In this document: one piece after another, positions 1 to 7,591 of the stretch
How the letters are laid out: each line of letters starts with the position of its first letter
How positions within the stretch are numbered: the first letter of the stretch is position 1
NCBI GenBank assembly: GCA_009785545.1
Contig: WQWD01000019.1
Coordinates: 1 to 15,624 of the forward strand
Reading direction: 5' to 3'
DNA length: 15,624 nucleotides
DNA from: Treponema sp.
GTDB lineage: Bacteria > Spirochaetota > Spirochaetia > Treponematales > Breznakiellaceae
Notes under the pieces: model-generated
Databases searched by the model: none
Told to the model about the DNA's origin: nothing
Seen by the model: the letters and a program-made list of their open reading frames with translations, nothing else
Made by a program: the position numbers and the translations under genes

Positions 1-17
1 AAAACCGTAAAAATGTC

Positions 18-46
18 TTGACAGAAATGTGGTTTTTTGTTAGAAT
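18..46 (+). promoter_or_regulatory. Sigma-70-type promoter of rpmF-acpP-rnc
   Basis: TTGACA (18-23) and TAGAAT (41-46) are separated by exactly 17 bp. The -35 box matches the consensus fully and the -10 box at five of six positions. Transcription would start near 53. A ribosome binding site GGAGAGG (59-65) lies 7 nt before the rpmF ATG. No other comparably strong promoter is seen before acpP or rnc, so the three genes are probably co-transcribed from here. Confidence 0.8.
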
Positions 47-72
47 AAAATTAAATTTGGAGAGGTTGAATT

Positions 73-261
73 ATGGCAGTACCAAGAGGTAAAACATCAA
101 AAGCCAGGACTAGCCGTCGGCAGTCCATCAACATGAAACTTACCGCGCCTACATTGATAAATTGCGGTACTTGCGGCAACAAGGTTATTTTGCACCGTGT
201 ATGTTCAAAGTGCGGCTATTATCGAGGCAAACAGGTAATTGTTCCGGATTCGAAAGTCTAG
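73..261 (+). CDS. rpmF: 50S ribosomal protein bL32
   Basis: This is a 62-residue protein of normal bL32 length, a structural component of the large ribosomal subunit. It opens with the family's MAVPRGKTSKAR segment (family consensus MAVPKxKTSKxRR). It carries two CxxC pairs (C31/C34 and C44/C47) spaced as a zinc ribbon, so this is the zinc-binding form rather than the cysteine-free paralogue. The start is supported by GGAGAGG 7 nt upstream and by the conserved N-terminus. It is first in the rpmF-acpP-rnc operon, 17 nt before acpP. In many bacteria plsX and fab genes lie between rpmF and acpP; here they are absent. Confidence 0.97.
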   Translation: MAVPRGKTSKARTSRRQSINMKLTAPTLINCGTCGNKVILHRVCSKCGYYRGKQVIVPDSKV

Positions 262-278
262 TTAAGAAGGGAAAGAAC

Positions 279-521
279 ATGGAAGAACAAGAATTATTCG
301 AAAAAATGAAAAAGCTCATTGCCGAAAAACTCGAAGTTGATGAGAGCAAAATTAAAATGGATGCGTCATTCCGTCAGGATCTTGGCGCAGATTCGCTCGA
401 CACATACGAATTGGTTTATGCCATCGAAGAACAGTTAGGTATCAGCATTCCTGATGAAAAAGCCAATAGTTTTGTAACGGTGCAGGACGCATACGACTTT
501 ATTAAATCCCAGCAAAAATAA
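279..521 (+). CDS. acpP: Acyl carrier protein
   Basis: This 80-residue acidic protein carries growing acyl chains on a 4'-phosphopantetheine arm in fatty-acid and phospholipid synthesis. The attachment site is S39 within LGADSLD, an intact ACP motif, and the downstream helix II/III pattern (YELVYAIEEQLGISIPDE) is typical. The same frame is open upstream to 162, inside rpmF. The ATG at 279 is the correct start because it gives the standard ACP length and has a purine-rich site (GAAGGG, 266-271) just upstream. The usual fab neighbours are missing, so the fatty-acid synthesis genes, if the cell has them, lie elsewhere. Confidence 0.96.
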   Translation: MEEQELFEKMKKLIAEKLEVDESKIKMDASFRQDLGADSLDTYELVYAIEEQLGISIPDEKANSFVTVQDAYDFIKSQQK

Positions 522-639
522 CAAGAATTCTCCTGATATTTTCGCTAAGGTCAGTTCTGAAAGAAAAAAGAAGCTGGCAGCTTTTCAAAAGGCTGCTGGC
601 TTTAAATTTAAAAATATAGATCTTTTAAATGTTTCTTTT

Positions 640-1245
640 ATGCACCGTTCTGTTTCGAATGAAGCGGGGAATAAAAACAACAACGAGCGTCTGGAATTTT
701 TAGGCGATGCCATCTTGGGTGCAGTTTGCGCTTCTCTTCTTTATCAGTCTTTTAAAGACAAAGCAGAAGGGGAGCTGGCTAAGATAAAAGCTATTGTTGT
801 AAGTGAAGATACTCTTTCCGTGATCGCCTTAAAATTGGGAATCGATCAAATGTTGCTTTTGGGCAAAGGTGAAGAACTTTCCGGAGGCAGAAGAAAAAAA
901 ACCATTCTGGCAGACGCAATGGAAGCTCTTATCGGAGCTGTCTATCTTGATTCCGGTTTTAAGTCTGCGTATGATTTTGTCAGCGAATGTATCCAACCCG
1001 AAATCAGCAAAGTAACTGGTGCTAATTATCACAAAGACTACAAATCAATTTTGCAGGAATACTGCCAACGTGAATACCGCTGTTATCCCGAATACCGCAT
1101 GGTCAAACGCTCAGGCCCCGAACACGAACGAACCTTTTGGATGGAAGTCCTAATCGGCAAAAATGTCTGCGGCTCCGGAACAGGGCGCAACAAAAAAAGC
1201 GCCGAACAGGAAGCCGCAAAAGCTGCGTGGGATCAACTCAACTAA
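640..1245 (+). CDS. rnc: Ribonuclease III (true start lies upstream of 640)
   Basis: This double-strand-specific endoribonuclease processes rRNA precursors and structured mRNAs. Counting from the ATG at 640, the signature NERLEFLGDAILG occupies residues 15-27 and the second acidic cluster ADAMEALIGA residues 91-100 (D92, E95). A C-terminal double-stranded-RNA-binding domain runs from about 133 to 200. The ORF gives only 201 residues, whereas family members have about 220-250. The same frame is open back to 478, and codons 541-639 encode a good RNase III N-terminus (FAKVSSERKKKLAAFQKAAG, then FKFKNIDLLNVSF). No ATG, GTG or TTG occurs in that extension. Candidate starts are ATT at 538 (235 aa) or CTG at 574 (223 aa; preceded by a purine-rich run). 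The ATG at 640 has no Shine-Dalgarno sequence and lies inside the conserved N-terminal helix, so it is a minimum boundary. Confidence 0.93.
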   Translation: MHRSVSNEAGNKNNNERLEFLGDAILGAVCASLLYQSFKDKAEGELAKIKAIVVSEDTLSVIALKLGIDQMLLLGKGEELSGGRRKKTILADAMEALIGAVYLDSGFKSAYDFVSECIQPEISKVTGANYHKDYKSILQEYCQREYRCYPEYRMVKRSGPEHERTFWMEVLIGKNVCGSGTGRNKKSAEQEAAKAAWDQLN

Positions 1246-1298
1246 CAAAGAACAGTTGAGGTTTTTCAAAGTTATTTTTCGTTTAGTTGGCGTTATGC
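1231..1298 (+). other. Weak attC-like site at the rnc 3' end
   Basis: The sequence has R''-like GATCAAC (1231-1237), L''-like CAACTAAC (1239-1246), L'-like GTTTAGTTGG (1281-1290) and R'-like GTTATGC (1292-1298). The L arms are complementary apart from one extra base. The R' box and the sequence after it (GCG, then an A-rich stretch and TTGCAG) resemble the junctions after the two clearer attC-like sites at 8444-8614 and 9914-10031. Against it, the R-L spacers are only 1 nt (4-6 nt is usual), and the left half overlaps the rnc coding end and its terminator. Suggestive only. Confidence 0.3.
1237..1266 (+). terminator. Rho-independent terminator of rnc
   Basis: CTCAACT (1237-1243) and AGTTGAG (1254-1260) form a 7-bp stem with a 10-nt loop, followed by GTTTTTC. 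The left arm covers the end of the rnc coding sequence and the first base of its TAA stop (1243-1245). This would end the rpmF-acpP-rnc transcript. Confidence 0.7.
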
Positions 1299-1313
1299 GC
1301 AAGTTTGCAGTTA

Positions 1314-1356
1314 GTTTAAATGATATATTTATATAAAATAAATATATCATTTAAAC
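1314..1356. terminator. Perfect 19-bp AT-rich inverted repeat; likely terminator of the efflux operon
   Basis: Arms 1314-1332 and 1338-1356 are perfect 19-bp reverse complements around a 5-nt loop (ATAAA). The right arm ends on the last base of the minus-strand adaptor gene's TAG stop codon (1356-1358). The hairpin is A/T-only except for a few G:C pairs and lacks a pure T-tract, but such a long perfect stem immediately after the operon's last gene most simply acts as its transcription end. It could alternatively mark an insertion junction. Confidence 0.55.
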
Positions 1357-2522
1357 TATTCTCTAATGCTATCCGTTTTCTCTATAACAAATAAAAGCCC
1401 CATGCCGATTTTTCCTTCTCTTGCGAATACTGCTGTTACAATTCCGTTTACAGGCGATCTTACTAGCGACCTTTCCAGTGCGGCGTCTGCGGCATTAAAC
1501 ATTGCTTGTGCTTGTTGGCGTGCGGCTTGCGCTATTTGCAGTTGGAACTCCGCTTGGCGTAGGTCATCTCGTGCTACTGCTCTTGCGTTAAACAACCCGC
1601 TGACAATTTGATGATTATGTTCGGCTGCAGATAAATCTATTTCTGCCATTCTTAATTGGGCTCTGGTTATATTTACTTCATGAGTTATGTCCATGTCATC
1701 AAATGCGCACAATATTTGCCCTTCGCTTACTCTGTCACCAACTTGAACATTGATACTCTCGATTGTTAGTCCCGATGTGGTGTATATGCTCCTTCGCTGT
1801 GTGCTTCTTTCATTGGTGACAACAGTTGTTATATCTCTGACAGGAGCGTTAAGCGCAATTCGTACACTTGCATTTAAGCCGATTAGGTTTGATAAATTTA
1901 CATCGTCTGTTATGTTTATTTTTACAGGGATTAACTGTGTTACTTTTGTAAAGTTGCCGCCTGTATTAAAAAACATTGCCATACCTGAAATTTCAGCGTC
2001 TGTTACACGCCCGATTTCTGAAACATAACCTCTGAATTGACGGTTACCTAGTGCGTCTATTGTTACGAAAACGTTTTGCCCTCTTTGTACTCTGGCGATA
2101 TGTGTTTCTTCTATATTAGCCTGAATGTGCAAATTATTTATGTCGGCTAAAACGGCTATTGCTTCCATTGGCATAACAACCTGATTTTGCGAGGCATACG
2201 ATCTTACGACAAGTCCATAGAATGGCGAACGGAATGTTTCCATGTTTTCAACCCAGCCTAAAATTTCATTTTCGCTGACGTATTTGCCTTCGTAAATCGT
2301 GTAATTTTCCAATATGCCTGTAACTGTCGGCATAATGGTTACCAGGTTTGTTGTTATTCTTGCATTGTCTGTCACAAGATAATTTTCGCTTTGACGGTAA
2401 AAAGAAAATCCAAATACCGCACCTGCCGTTAGTACCATTGCCAAAAGCAATATAAAAATTATTTTGCCTTTGCTTTTCTTTTTTACCTCTGTGTTTTCGT
2501 TTTTCTTGATTTCTGCACTCAT
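1356..2522 (-). CDS. HlyD/EmrA-like membrane-fusion protein with two lipoyl domains, C-terminally short
   Basis: This 388-residue periplasmic adaptor would link the ABC exporter to the TolC-like channel. A basic N-terminus precedes one membrane anchor (about 20-42). Residues 47-127 form a lipoyl-type domain with no coiled-coil insertion (VTGILENYTIYEGKYVSEN, then FRSPFYGLVVRS). A beta-barrel-like part spans 130-226. A second lipoyl half (245-276, INVQVGDRVSEGQIL) is followed by a heptad-rich Ala/Gln coiled-coil hairpin (about 277-350) and the closing lipoyl half (351-382, RSPVNGIVTAVFAREG). The protein stops at DSIRE, just where a second barrel would normally start. It is the last gene of the operon; its ATG overlaps the previous stop as ATGA. 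The adaptor call is firm; whether the short end is native or a truncation is open. Confidence 0.88.
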   Translation of the reverse strand: MSAEIKKNENTEVKKKSKGKIIFILLLAMVLTAGAVFGFSFYRQSENYLVTDNARITTNLVTIMPTVTGILENYTIYEGKYVSENEILGWVENMETFRSPFYGLVVRSYASQNQVVMPMEAIAVLADINNLHIQANIEETHIARVQRGQNVFVTIDALGNRQFRGYVSEIGRVTDAEISGMAMFFNTGGNFTKVTQLIPVKINITDDVNLSNLIGLNASVRIALNAPVRDITTVVTNERSTQRRSIYTTSGLTIESINVQVGDRVSEGQILCAFDDMDITHEVNITRAQLRMAEIDLSAAEHNHQIVSGLFNARAVARDDLRQAEFQLQIAQAARQQAQAMFNAADAALERSLVRSPVNGIVTAVFAREGKIGMGLLFVIEKTDSIRE

Positions 2523-4423
2523 GATGCAACTTCCTCCTCATTGTCAAATTGACTGTTATATAGGTCGGCATAAAAGCCGCCTTGTTCCATTAACTGGTCG
2601 TGATTACCGCTTTCTAAGATGTCACCGTCTTTCATGACGAATATAACGTCTGCATCTCTGATGGTTGACAGCCTGTGAGCGATTACAAAACTGGTACGCC
2701 CTTGCATAAGTTTTTTCATAGCACCCTGTATCAAAACTTCTGTGCGGGTGTCTATTGAACTTGTCGCTTCGTCCAGTATCAGTATTGCGGGGTTTTTCAA
2801 AATCACCCTTGCGATAGTAAAAAGCTGTTTTTGCCCTGCTGATATATTGGACGCTTCTTCGTTTAGTATCATGTCATAGCCGCCCGGTAATGTTTTGATA
2901 AAATTGTGGGCATGAGCTGCTTTTGCAGCGGCGATAACTTCCTCATCCGTTGCGTTTGAAGAGCCGTAGCGGATGTTTTCCATGATACTGGCGTTGTATA
3001 GCCAAGTGTCTTGCAAAACCATTCCGAAAATATCCCGCAACTCCGCTCTTGTAAACTCCGTTGAATCTATGTCATCAATCATAATTTTTCCGCCGTTTAT
3101 CTCGTAAAATCTCATTAGCAGTTTAACAACCGTGGTCTTGCCTGCCCCTGTTGGTCCGACAATGGCGATTTTCTGTCCAGGGTAAACTTCTTTCGAGAAG
3201 TCATGCAGAATTATTTTGTCGGGGCTGTAGCCGAATTTCACATTTTGGAAGCTGACACGCCCTTTATAAACACCGCTTGCGATCATTTCTGCCGCTTCTT
3301 TATGGTCGATTTCGGTACGCTCCGGGTCTGCGGGTTCTTCTTCCTCGTCCAAAAATTCAAATACTCGCTCGGCGGCGGCGATTGTACCTTGTAGCATATT
3401 TCCTGCCGCCCCTATTTCACCTAAAGGCTGTGTGAAAGTCTGAACATATTGTATGAACGCTTGCACATCACCTATGGTTACTGTGCGTTGCACTACCAAA
3501 AACCCACCTAACACCGCAATCAACACATAACCCAAGTTACCTACCATGTTAAAAATCGGTTCAACGATATTTGACATGAATTGGGCTTTCCACCCGGACT
3601 GGCGTACCCTTGCATTTACTTTTCTAAATTTCACTTTTGCATCTTCCTCGCCGTTGTAGGCACGGACAACATTGTGGCTGGAGTAGGTTTCTTCAACGAT
3701 ACCGCTTAATTCCCCCATCGCTTCCTGCTGTGCGGAAAAATGCACATGGGATTTTTTCATTACCGCCATTAAAATCATCATGGATAATGGAATAACCAGA
3801 AGTGCCGCAACTGTCATTAGCCAACTTATTGATAACATCATCACCAAAACGCCGATTATGGTTGTACCCGATGTAATTAACTGTGTAAGATTGGTGCTTA
3901 GTGTTGCGCTTATCATGTCAACGTCATTTGTCATGCGGGACAGCACTTCGCCTTGACTTCGGGTGTCGTAATAATTGATTGGCAGTCTGTGCATTTTTTC
4001 GGATATTTTTTGCCGTAGATTGTAAGTCACCTTGACCGACAGCCGTGCCATAATAAATTCTTGAAAGAAATTAGTTACGGCTGAAATAATGTACAGTCCA
4101 ATCAGTACCCCTGTGAGCCACCCCATTTGCCTAAAATCCGTGAGTAGCCCTGTTCCCATAATGTTTGCAACTATACCGTCTACTAAAATGGTTGTTACCC
4201 GCCCCATGACACGAGGGCCGATAACCGAAAACACAGTAGACACCACGGCGAAAAGTGCAACAATTCCAAGTTGAAATTTATACGGCGCAAAATGGTTTAT
4301 CAGCTTTTTAATCGTACCTTTTATGTCTTTTGCCTTTTCCGCTACACCTTGACCGCCGCCGCCCATCAGCGCATCGCCCATACCGCTGTCTTGCTTTTCT
4401 TTATGTTCGCCATGCTCGTTCAT
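2519..4423 (-). CDS. ABC exporter half-transporter B (consensus Walker B/Glu, deviant signature)
   Basis: This 634-residue protein has a Gly-rich N-terminal tail (about 1-35), an exporter-type transmembrane domain of about six helices (about 45-340), and a C-terminal nucleotide-binding domain. Visible motifs are Walker A GPTGAGKT (423-430), Q-loop Q471, signature ISAGQ (527-531) in place of LSGGQ, Walker B ILILDE with catalytic E552, D-loop SSID, and switch H583. The intact Glu and His with a deviant signature make it the partner of the neighbouring half-transporter, as in LmrCD, BmrCD and TM287/288 heterodimers. It is linked by 4-bp ATGA overlaps to the genes on both sides, which suggests coupled translation at similar levels. 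The substrate cannot be read from sequence; multidrug or peptide export is likely. Confidence 0.94.
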   Translation of the reverse strand: MNEHGEHKEKQDSGMGDALMGGGGQGVAEKAKDIKGTIKKLINHFAPYKFQLGIVALFAVVSTVFSVIGPRVMGRVTTILVDGIVANIMGTGLLTDFRQMGWLTGVLIGLYIISAVTNFFQEFIMARLSVKVTYNLRQKISEKMHRLPINYYDTRSQGEVLSRMTNDVDMISATLSTNLTQLITSGTTIIGVLVMMLSISWLMTVAALLVIPLSMMILMAVMKKSHVHFSAQQEAMGELSGIVEETYSSHNVVRAYNGEEDAKVKFRKVNARVRQSGWKAQFMSNIVEPIFNMVGNLGYVLIAVLGGFLVVQRTVTIGDVQAFIQYVQTFTQPLGEIGAAGNMLQGTIAAAERVFEFLDEEEEPADPERTEIDHKEAAEMIASGVYKGRVSFQNVKFGYSPDKIILHDFSKEVYPGQKIAIVGPTGAGKTTVVKLLMRFYEINGGKIMIDDIDSTEFTRAELRDIFGMVLQDTWLYNASIMENIRYGSSNATDEEVIAAAKAAHAHNFIKTLPGGYDMILNEEASNISAGQKQLFTIARVILKNPAILILDEATSSIDTRTEVLIQGAMKKLMQGRTSFVIAHRLSTIRDADVIFVMKDGDILESGNHDQLMEQGGFYADLYNSQFDNEEEVAS

Positions 4424-6165
4424 ACGCCTTGCACCTCCTCCTCGGTAAGCTGTGAAGCGGCTATTTCCTTATATACATTGCAGGTTTTCATCAAATCTTT
4501 ATGAGTGCCAAGCCCTGCGATTTTTCCGTTATCAAGCACCAAAATCTGCTCCGCATCCATAATTGACGAAATCCGTTGTGCAATTACAATCGTTGTCCTG
4601 TCACCCATTTTTTCCTTTAATGCCGCTCTTAATTGGGCATCTGTTTTTACGTCAAGTGCCGAAAAACTATCGTCAAACATATTTATGGGTGCGTCTTTTA
4701 CTAACGCTCTTGCAATGGAGAGCCGTTGCCGTTGACCGCCGGAGAAATTCGCCCCACCCTGTGCTACATTTGATTCATACCCATCGGGCTTGCCGGCGAT
4801 AAATGCCTCGGACTGTGAAATGCTTACCGCTCTTTCAATTGCTTCTTCTGTAGCATTCTTGTCTGCGTAAAACAAATTGGAACGGATTGTGCCTGTGAAC
4901 AAACTCGCTTTTTGAGCAACATATCCGATTTTGTTATGCAGTTCTTCTTTGTGAACATCCCTTATGTCAACGCCGTCAATAAATATGCCCCCGCCTGTTA
5001 CATCAAAGAAGCGCAAAATCAATTTGAATATTGATGTTTTACCCGCCCCTGTTGCACCAATGATGGCTGTAGTTTCACCCGGTTTTGCGGTAAAGCTGAT
5101 GTTGTTCAGCACATTGTCATCATCTTCTGTTGCATCGGGATAACGGAAATCTACATTTCTAAACTCAACTGTTCCTTTGAAATTTTCGGGAAACGGTATA
5201 GGCTTATCCTTGAAAATGATACTGCCCTCGGTTTCCAGAACTTCTTTGATACGGTTGGCACTAACCACGGCACGAGGCACCATTATGAACATCATGGAAA
5301 TCATGAGGAACGAGAAAATTATCAACATTCCATATTGCAAGAAAGCAAAAATATCTCCGATGTCTGCTCGAAACGCACTTGCTTGTTGTGCGCCCACCCA
5401 TACAATTGCGGCGGTTGTCAAATTCATAATCAGAGCAATAATGGGGGTCATAAATGCAAAGGTTACATTTACAAACCGTTCTGTGTTTGCCAGTTCCTTA
5501 TTTGCTTTTTCAAAACGCTTCTTTTCAAACTTCTGTGTGTTAAATGCCCGCACAACCAAAATGCCGCTTAGATTTTCCCTTGTAACCGTGTTGAGCCTGT
5601 CAATCAATTTTTGCAACGATGTGAATTTTGGCAAAGCTATAAAAAACAAAATCCCCATCAGCGTAAGCATTATTACTGTGGCGAGAACAATAATCCACGC
5701 CATATCCGTACTTCTGTCCAACGCACGGACAATCCCGCCGACCGCAATGATTGGTGCATAAATGAACTGCCGTATCGCCATCATCATTGTATTCTGTACT
5801 TGCATGATGTCGTTTGTGGTGCGGGTGATGAGCGATGATGTGTTAAACTTATTTACCTCGGCATTTGAAAAGCTGAGGACTTTATCATAGACCGCTTCAC
5901 GCAAATCGTTGGAAACACCTGTTGCCGTCCGTGCGGTAAAATACCCGACAACTAACGCCGCCGCCATACTGAGCAACGTTATCCCGAGCATGATTAGACC
6001 ATTGCGCCAAATCACGGATAAGTGTCCCGGTATTACACCGTCGTTCACAATGTCTGCCATATATCCCGGCAATATCAAAGCGAACATGGCTTCTGCCCCA
6101 AGCAGAACGGCTGTGCAGACCAGCATCCAAGCGTATGGCTTCATAAATTCAAAAACTTTTGACAT
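4420..6165 (-). CDS. ABC exporter half-transporter A (degenerate catalytic site, canonical signature)
   Basis: This 581-residue protein has a transmembrane domain (about 10-300) and a nucleotide-binding domain with Walker A GATGAGKT (370-377), Q418, canonical signature FSGGQ (474-478) and D-loop SALD. Two catalytic residues are replaced: the Walker B follower is Asp (MFDDS, D499) instead of Glu, and the switch residue is Gln (IAQR, Q530) instead of His. Its own Walker A/B plus the partner's ISAGQ signature would form the degenerate ATP site. Its intact FSGGQ would complete the partner's active site. This complementary pattern defines asymmetric heterodimeric exporters. The start ATG lies 10 nt after the tolC-like gene, with a weak purine-rich site (AAGAGAAA) overlapping that gene's stop. 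Confidence 0.94.
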   Translation of the reverse strand: MSKVFEFMKPYAWMLVCTAVLLGAEAMFALILPGYMADIVNDGVIPGHLSVIWRNGLIMLGITLLSMAAALVVGYFTARTATGVSNDLREAVYDKVLSFSNAEVNKFNTSSLITRTTNDIMQVQNTMMMAIRQFIYAPIIAVGGIVRALDRSTDMAWIIVLATVIMLTLMGILFFIALPKFTSLQKLIDRLNTVTRENLSGILVVRAFNTQKFEKKRFEKANKELANTERFVNVTFAFMTPIIALIMNLTTAAIVWVGAQQASAFRADIGDIFAFLQYGMLIIFSFLMISMMFIMVPRAVVSANRIKEVLETEGSIIFKDKPIPFPENFKGTVEFRNVDFRYPDATEDDDNVLNNISFTAKPGETTAIIGATGAGKTSIFKLILRFFDVTGGGIFIDGVDIRDVHKEELHNKIGYVAQKASLFTGTIRSNLFYADKNATEEAIERAVSISQSEAFIAGKPDGYESNVAQGGANFSGGQRQRLSIARALVKDAPINMFDDSFSALDVKTDAQLRAALKEKMGDRTTIVIAQRISSIMDAEQILVLDNGKIAGLGTHKDLMKTCNVYKEIAASQLTEEEVQGV

Positions 6166-6175
6166 ATCGTTTCTC

Positions 6176-7525
6176 TTAGTTCAGACTTCCAAAAGGAACG
6201 CCTAACGCATATTCTAAATCCAATATACCGTTGAGGTAATTAAATTGTTCCTCATGCAACTGTATTCTTGCCTGTCTTAGAAGTTGTTCTGCGCTCTGGA
6301 TTTGGGTTAAATCTGCCCGTCCGATACGGTATGCTTCTTCGGTAAGGAGGTATGATAATTCCGCAAGAGTTACTGTCTGCTGCAGAGCTTCCATGCTTAG
6401 TTGTATTCTTTCTAATGTCAGTACAAGACCATGAATTTCGATCTCTGTTCCTCTTATCATTTGCGCCAAACCAATGTGGGCAATTCTGATTTGATCATCA
6501 ATGGCACGGATATTTTGCCGTTCAGCGCCAAAAGGAAAAAGTCCGTTCAGCCTGAACCCGATAGAAAAACTGGTAGCTCCGGTTTGCTGATCCCACCTGT
6601 TTCTGTCAAACCAATTATTATTCCAGGGGTCTCTGTTAAATGCGGGATCGGCGTTCCAGCTAAGTGTTAAGGTTGGCGTGAACAGCCAGAGATTACTTGT
6701 TTTTCTTATGCTGTCCATAATCAGAATGTCATGCCTTAAAGCCTGAATATCTGGTTGTCCTGCGGCGGCTCTGCGGATTAGTTCTGTTGTATTCGGGAGT
6801 GTGGGAGACACTTCTCTTGTAACAGGTATTAGTTCAAATTGTGTATCATGGGGCAAACCCAAAAGCATTGAAAGGCGCAATCCTCCTTCTGCCTGATCAA
6901 TAACTGGTCGTAGTGTTTCTCTTGCAACTTGGGCGTGCAATAAAGAAATTTCCGATGTTACTCCGGCATTGAAATTTATCTGCGCTATTTCCACCTGTCT
7001 TTCGGCATTTTCCAAGCTCAAGTTAAGCATGGCGATATATTCTTTCATCAATAATATATTGTGGTATGCTTTGCGTATGTCCCTTTCAAGTTGTGCCATT
7101 GCGTTGGTATAGGAGATAAGCCCTCTTTCGTAATCCAGTCTTAGCCTGTTCATTTCTGCGAACATTGCAAAGTTTATATTGAGAGTTGTCGAAATGAAAC
7201 CGGACGCTCCCCATCGGTGACCTATCATTTCTGGCGGCAACGGCATTCCCATAAAGGTATTATCCGGCGCTGTATTCGAGCGATGAATCGTGCCTCCCAC
7301 ATCAACTGCTGGGATAAATTGGTTCCATGCAAGGTTCGACGTACGTCTTGCTGTTGTGGTGTTTATCCGCATCGCTTCCAGATCAAGGTTGTTTTTAATT
7401 GCCAGTTCAACTGCCTCAGCAGGGTTAAGGCGTATTATCCGCTGTTCTGTTTCAGCCTGAGCAAACAACGGAACGCAAAGAAATATCCCTGTTGCCAGTA
7501 GTGTTTTGATGTAGTGTTTCAGCAC
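6176..7525 (-). CDS. TolC-family outer-membrane efflux protein
   Basis: This 449-residue protein has a cleavable signal peptide (about residues 1-24, ending AQA before ETEQ) and the repeated long-helix pattern of the OEP family, e.g. LNPAEAVELAIKNNLDLEAMR near the N-terminus and LTEEAYRIGRADLTQIQSAEQLLRQA near the C-terminus. It should form a trimeric outer-membrane and periplasmic tunnel that receives substrate from the ABC pair through the adaptor. The start is GTG, chosen because AAGGAG (7538-7533 on this strand) lies 7 nt upstream and the signal peptide follows at once. It is first in the operon, directly downstream of the MerR-type promoter. It demonstrates that the host has an outer membrane. 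Confidence 0.92.
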   Translation of the reverse strand: MLKHYIKTLLATGIFLCVPLFAQAETEQRIIRLNPAEAVELAIKNNLDLEAMRINTTTARRTSNLAWNQFIPAVDVGGTIHRSNTAPDNTFMGMPLPPEMIGHRWGASGFISTTLNINFAMFAEMNRLRLDYERGLISYTNAMAQLERDIRKAYHNILLMKEYIAMLNLSLENAERQVEIAQINFNAGVTSEISLLHAQVARETLRPVIDQAEGGLRLSMLLGLPHDTQFELIPVTREVSPTLPNTTELIRRAAAGQPDIQALRHDILIMDSIRKTSNLWLFTPTLTLSWNADPAFNRDPWNNNWFDRNRWDQQTGATSFSIGFRLNGLFPFGAERQNIRAIDDQIRIAHIGLAQMIRGTEIEIHGLVLTLERIQLSMEALQQTVTLAELSYLLTEEAYRIGRADLTQIQSAEQLLRQARIQLHEEQFNYLNGILDLEYALGVPFGSLN

Positions 7526-7545
7526 TTTTTATCTCCTTGTTTAAT

Positions 7546-7576
7546 AATCTAATGTATGCCATAATGGCAGAGTCAA
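7546..7576 (-). promoter_or_regulatory. MerR-type promoter/operator of the efflux operon
   Basis: On the minus strand, TTGACT (7576-7571) and TAGATT (7551-7546) are separated by 19 bp. This over-long spacer is typical of promoters activated by MerR-family DNA untwisting. The spacer contains the palindrome TGCCATAATGGCA (7557-7569), the expected regulator site. On the plus strand, TTGTTT (7537-7542) and CATAAT (7560-7565), 17 bp apart, could drive the regulator gene itself with its -10 inside the same palindrome, giving autoregulation. The regulator's ribosome site AAGGAG (7575-7580) overlaps the -35 box of the efflux promoter. Confidence 0.78.
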
Positions 7577-7591
7577 GGAGAATTTTGCAAA

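Noticed and set aside
162..278. Extended start of acpP inside rpmF.
   Set aside because: It would add 39 unrelated residues; ATG 279 gives the standard 80-residue ACP with a ribosome site.
513..522. Programmed frameshift from acpP into rnc at the A-run before the acpP stop.
   Set aside because: rnc is in the +1 frame, and the sequence does not form a slippery heptamer or a good +1 slip site; an ACP-RNase III fusion would also be unprecedented to my knowledge.
5177..5761. Plus-strand open frame of 194 codons antisense to ABC half-transporter A.
   Set aside because: It is a shadow of a clearly real gene, with no ribosome site or recognisable domain.
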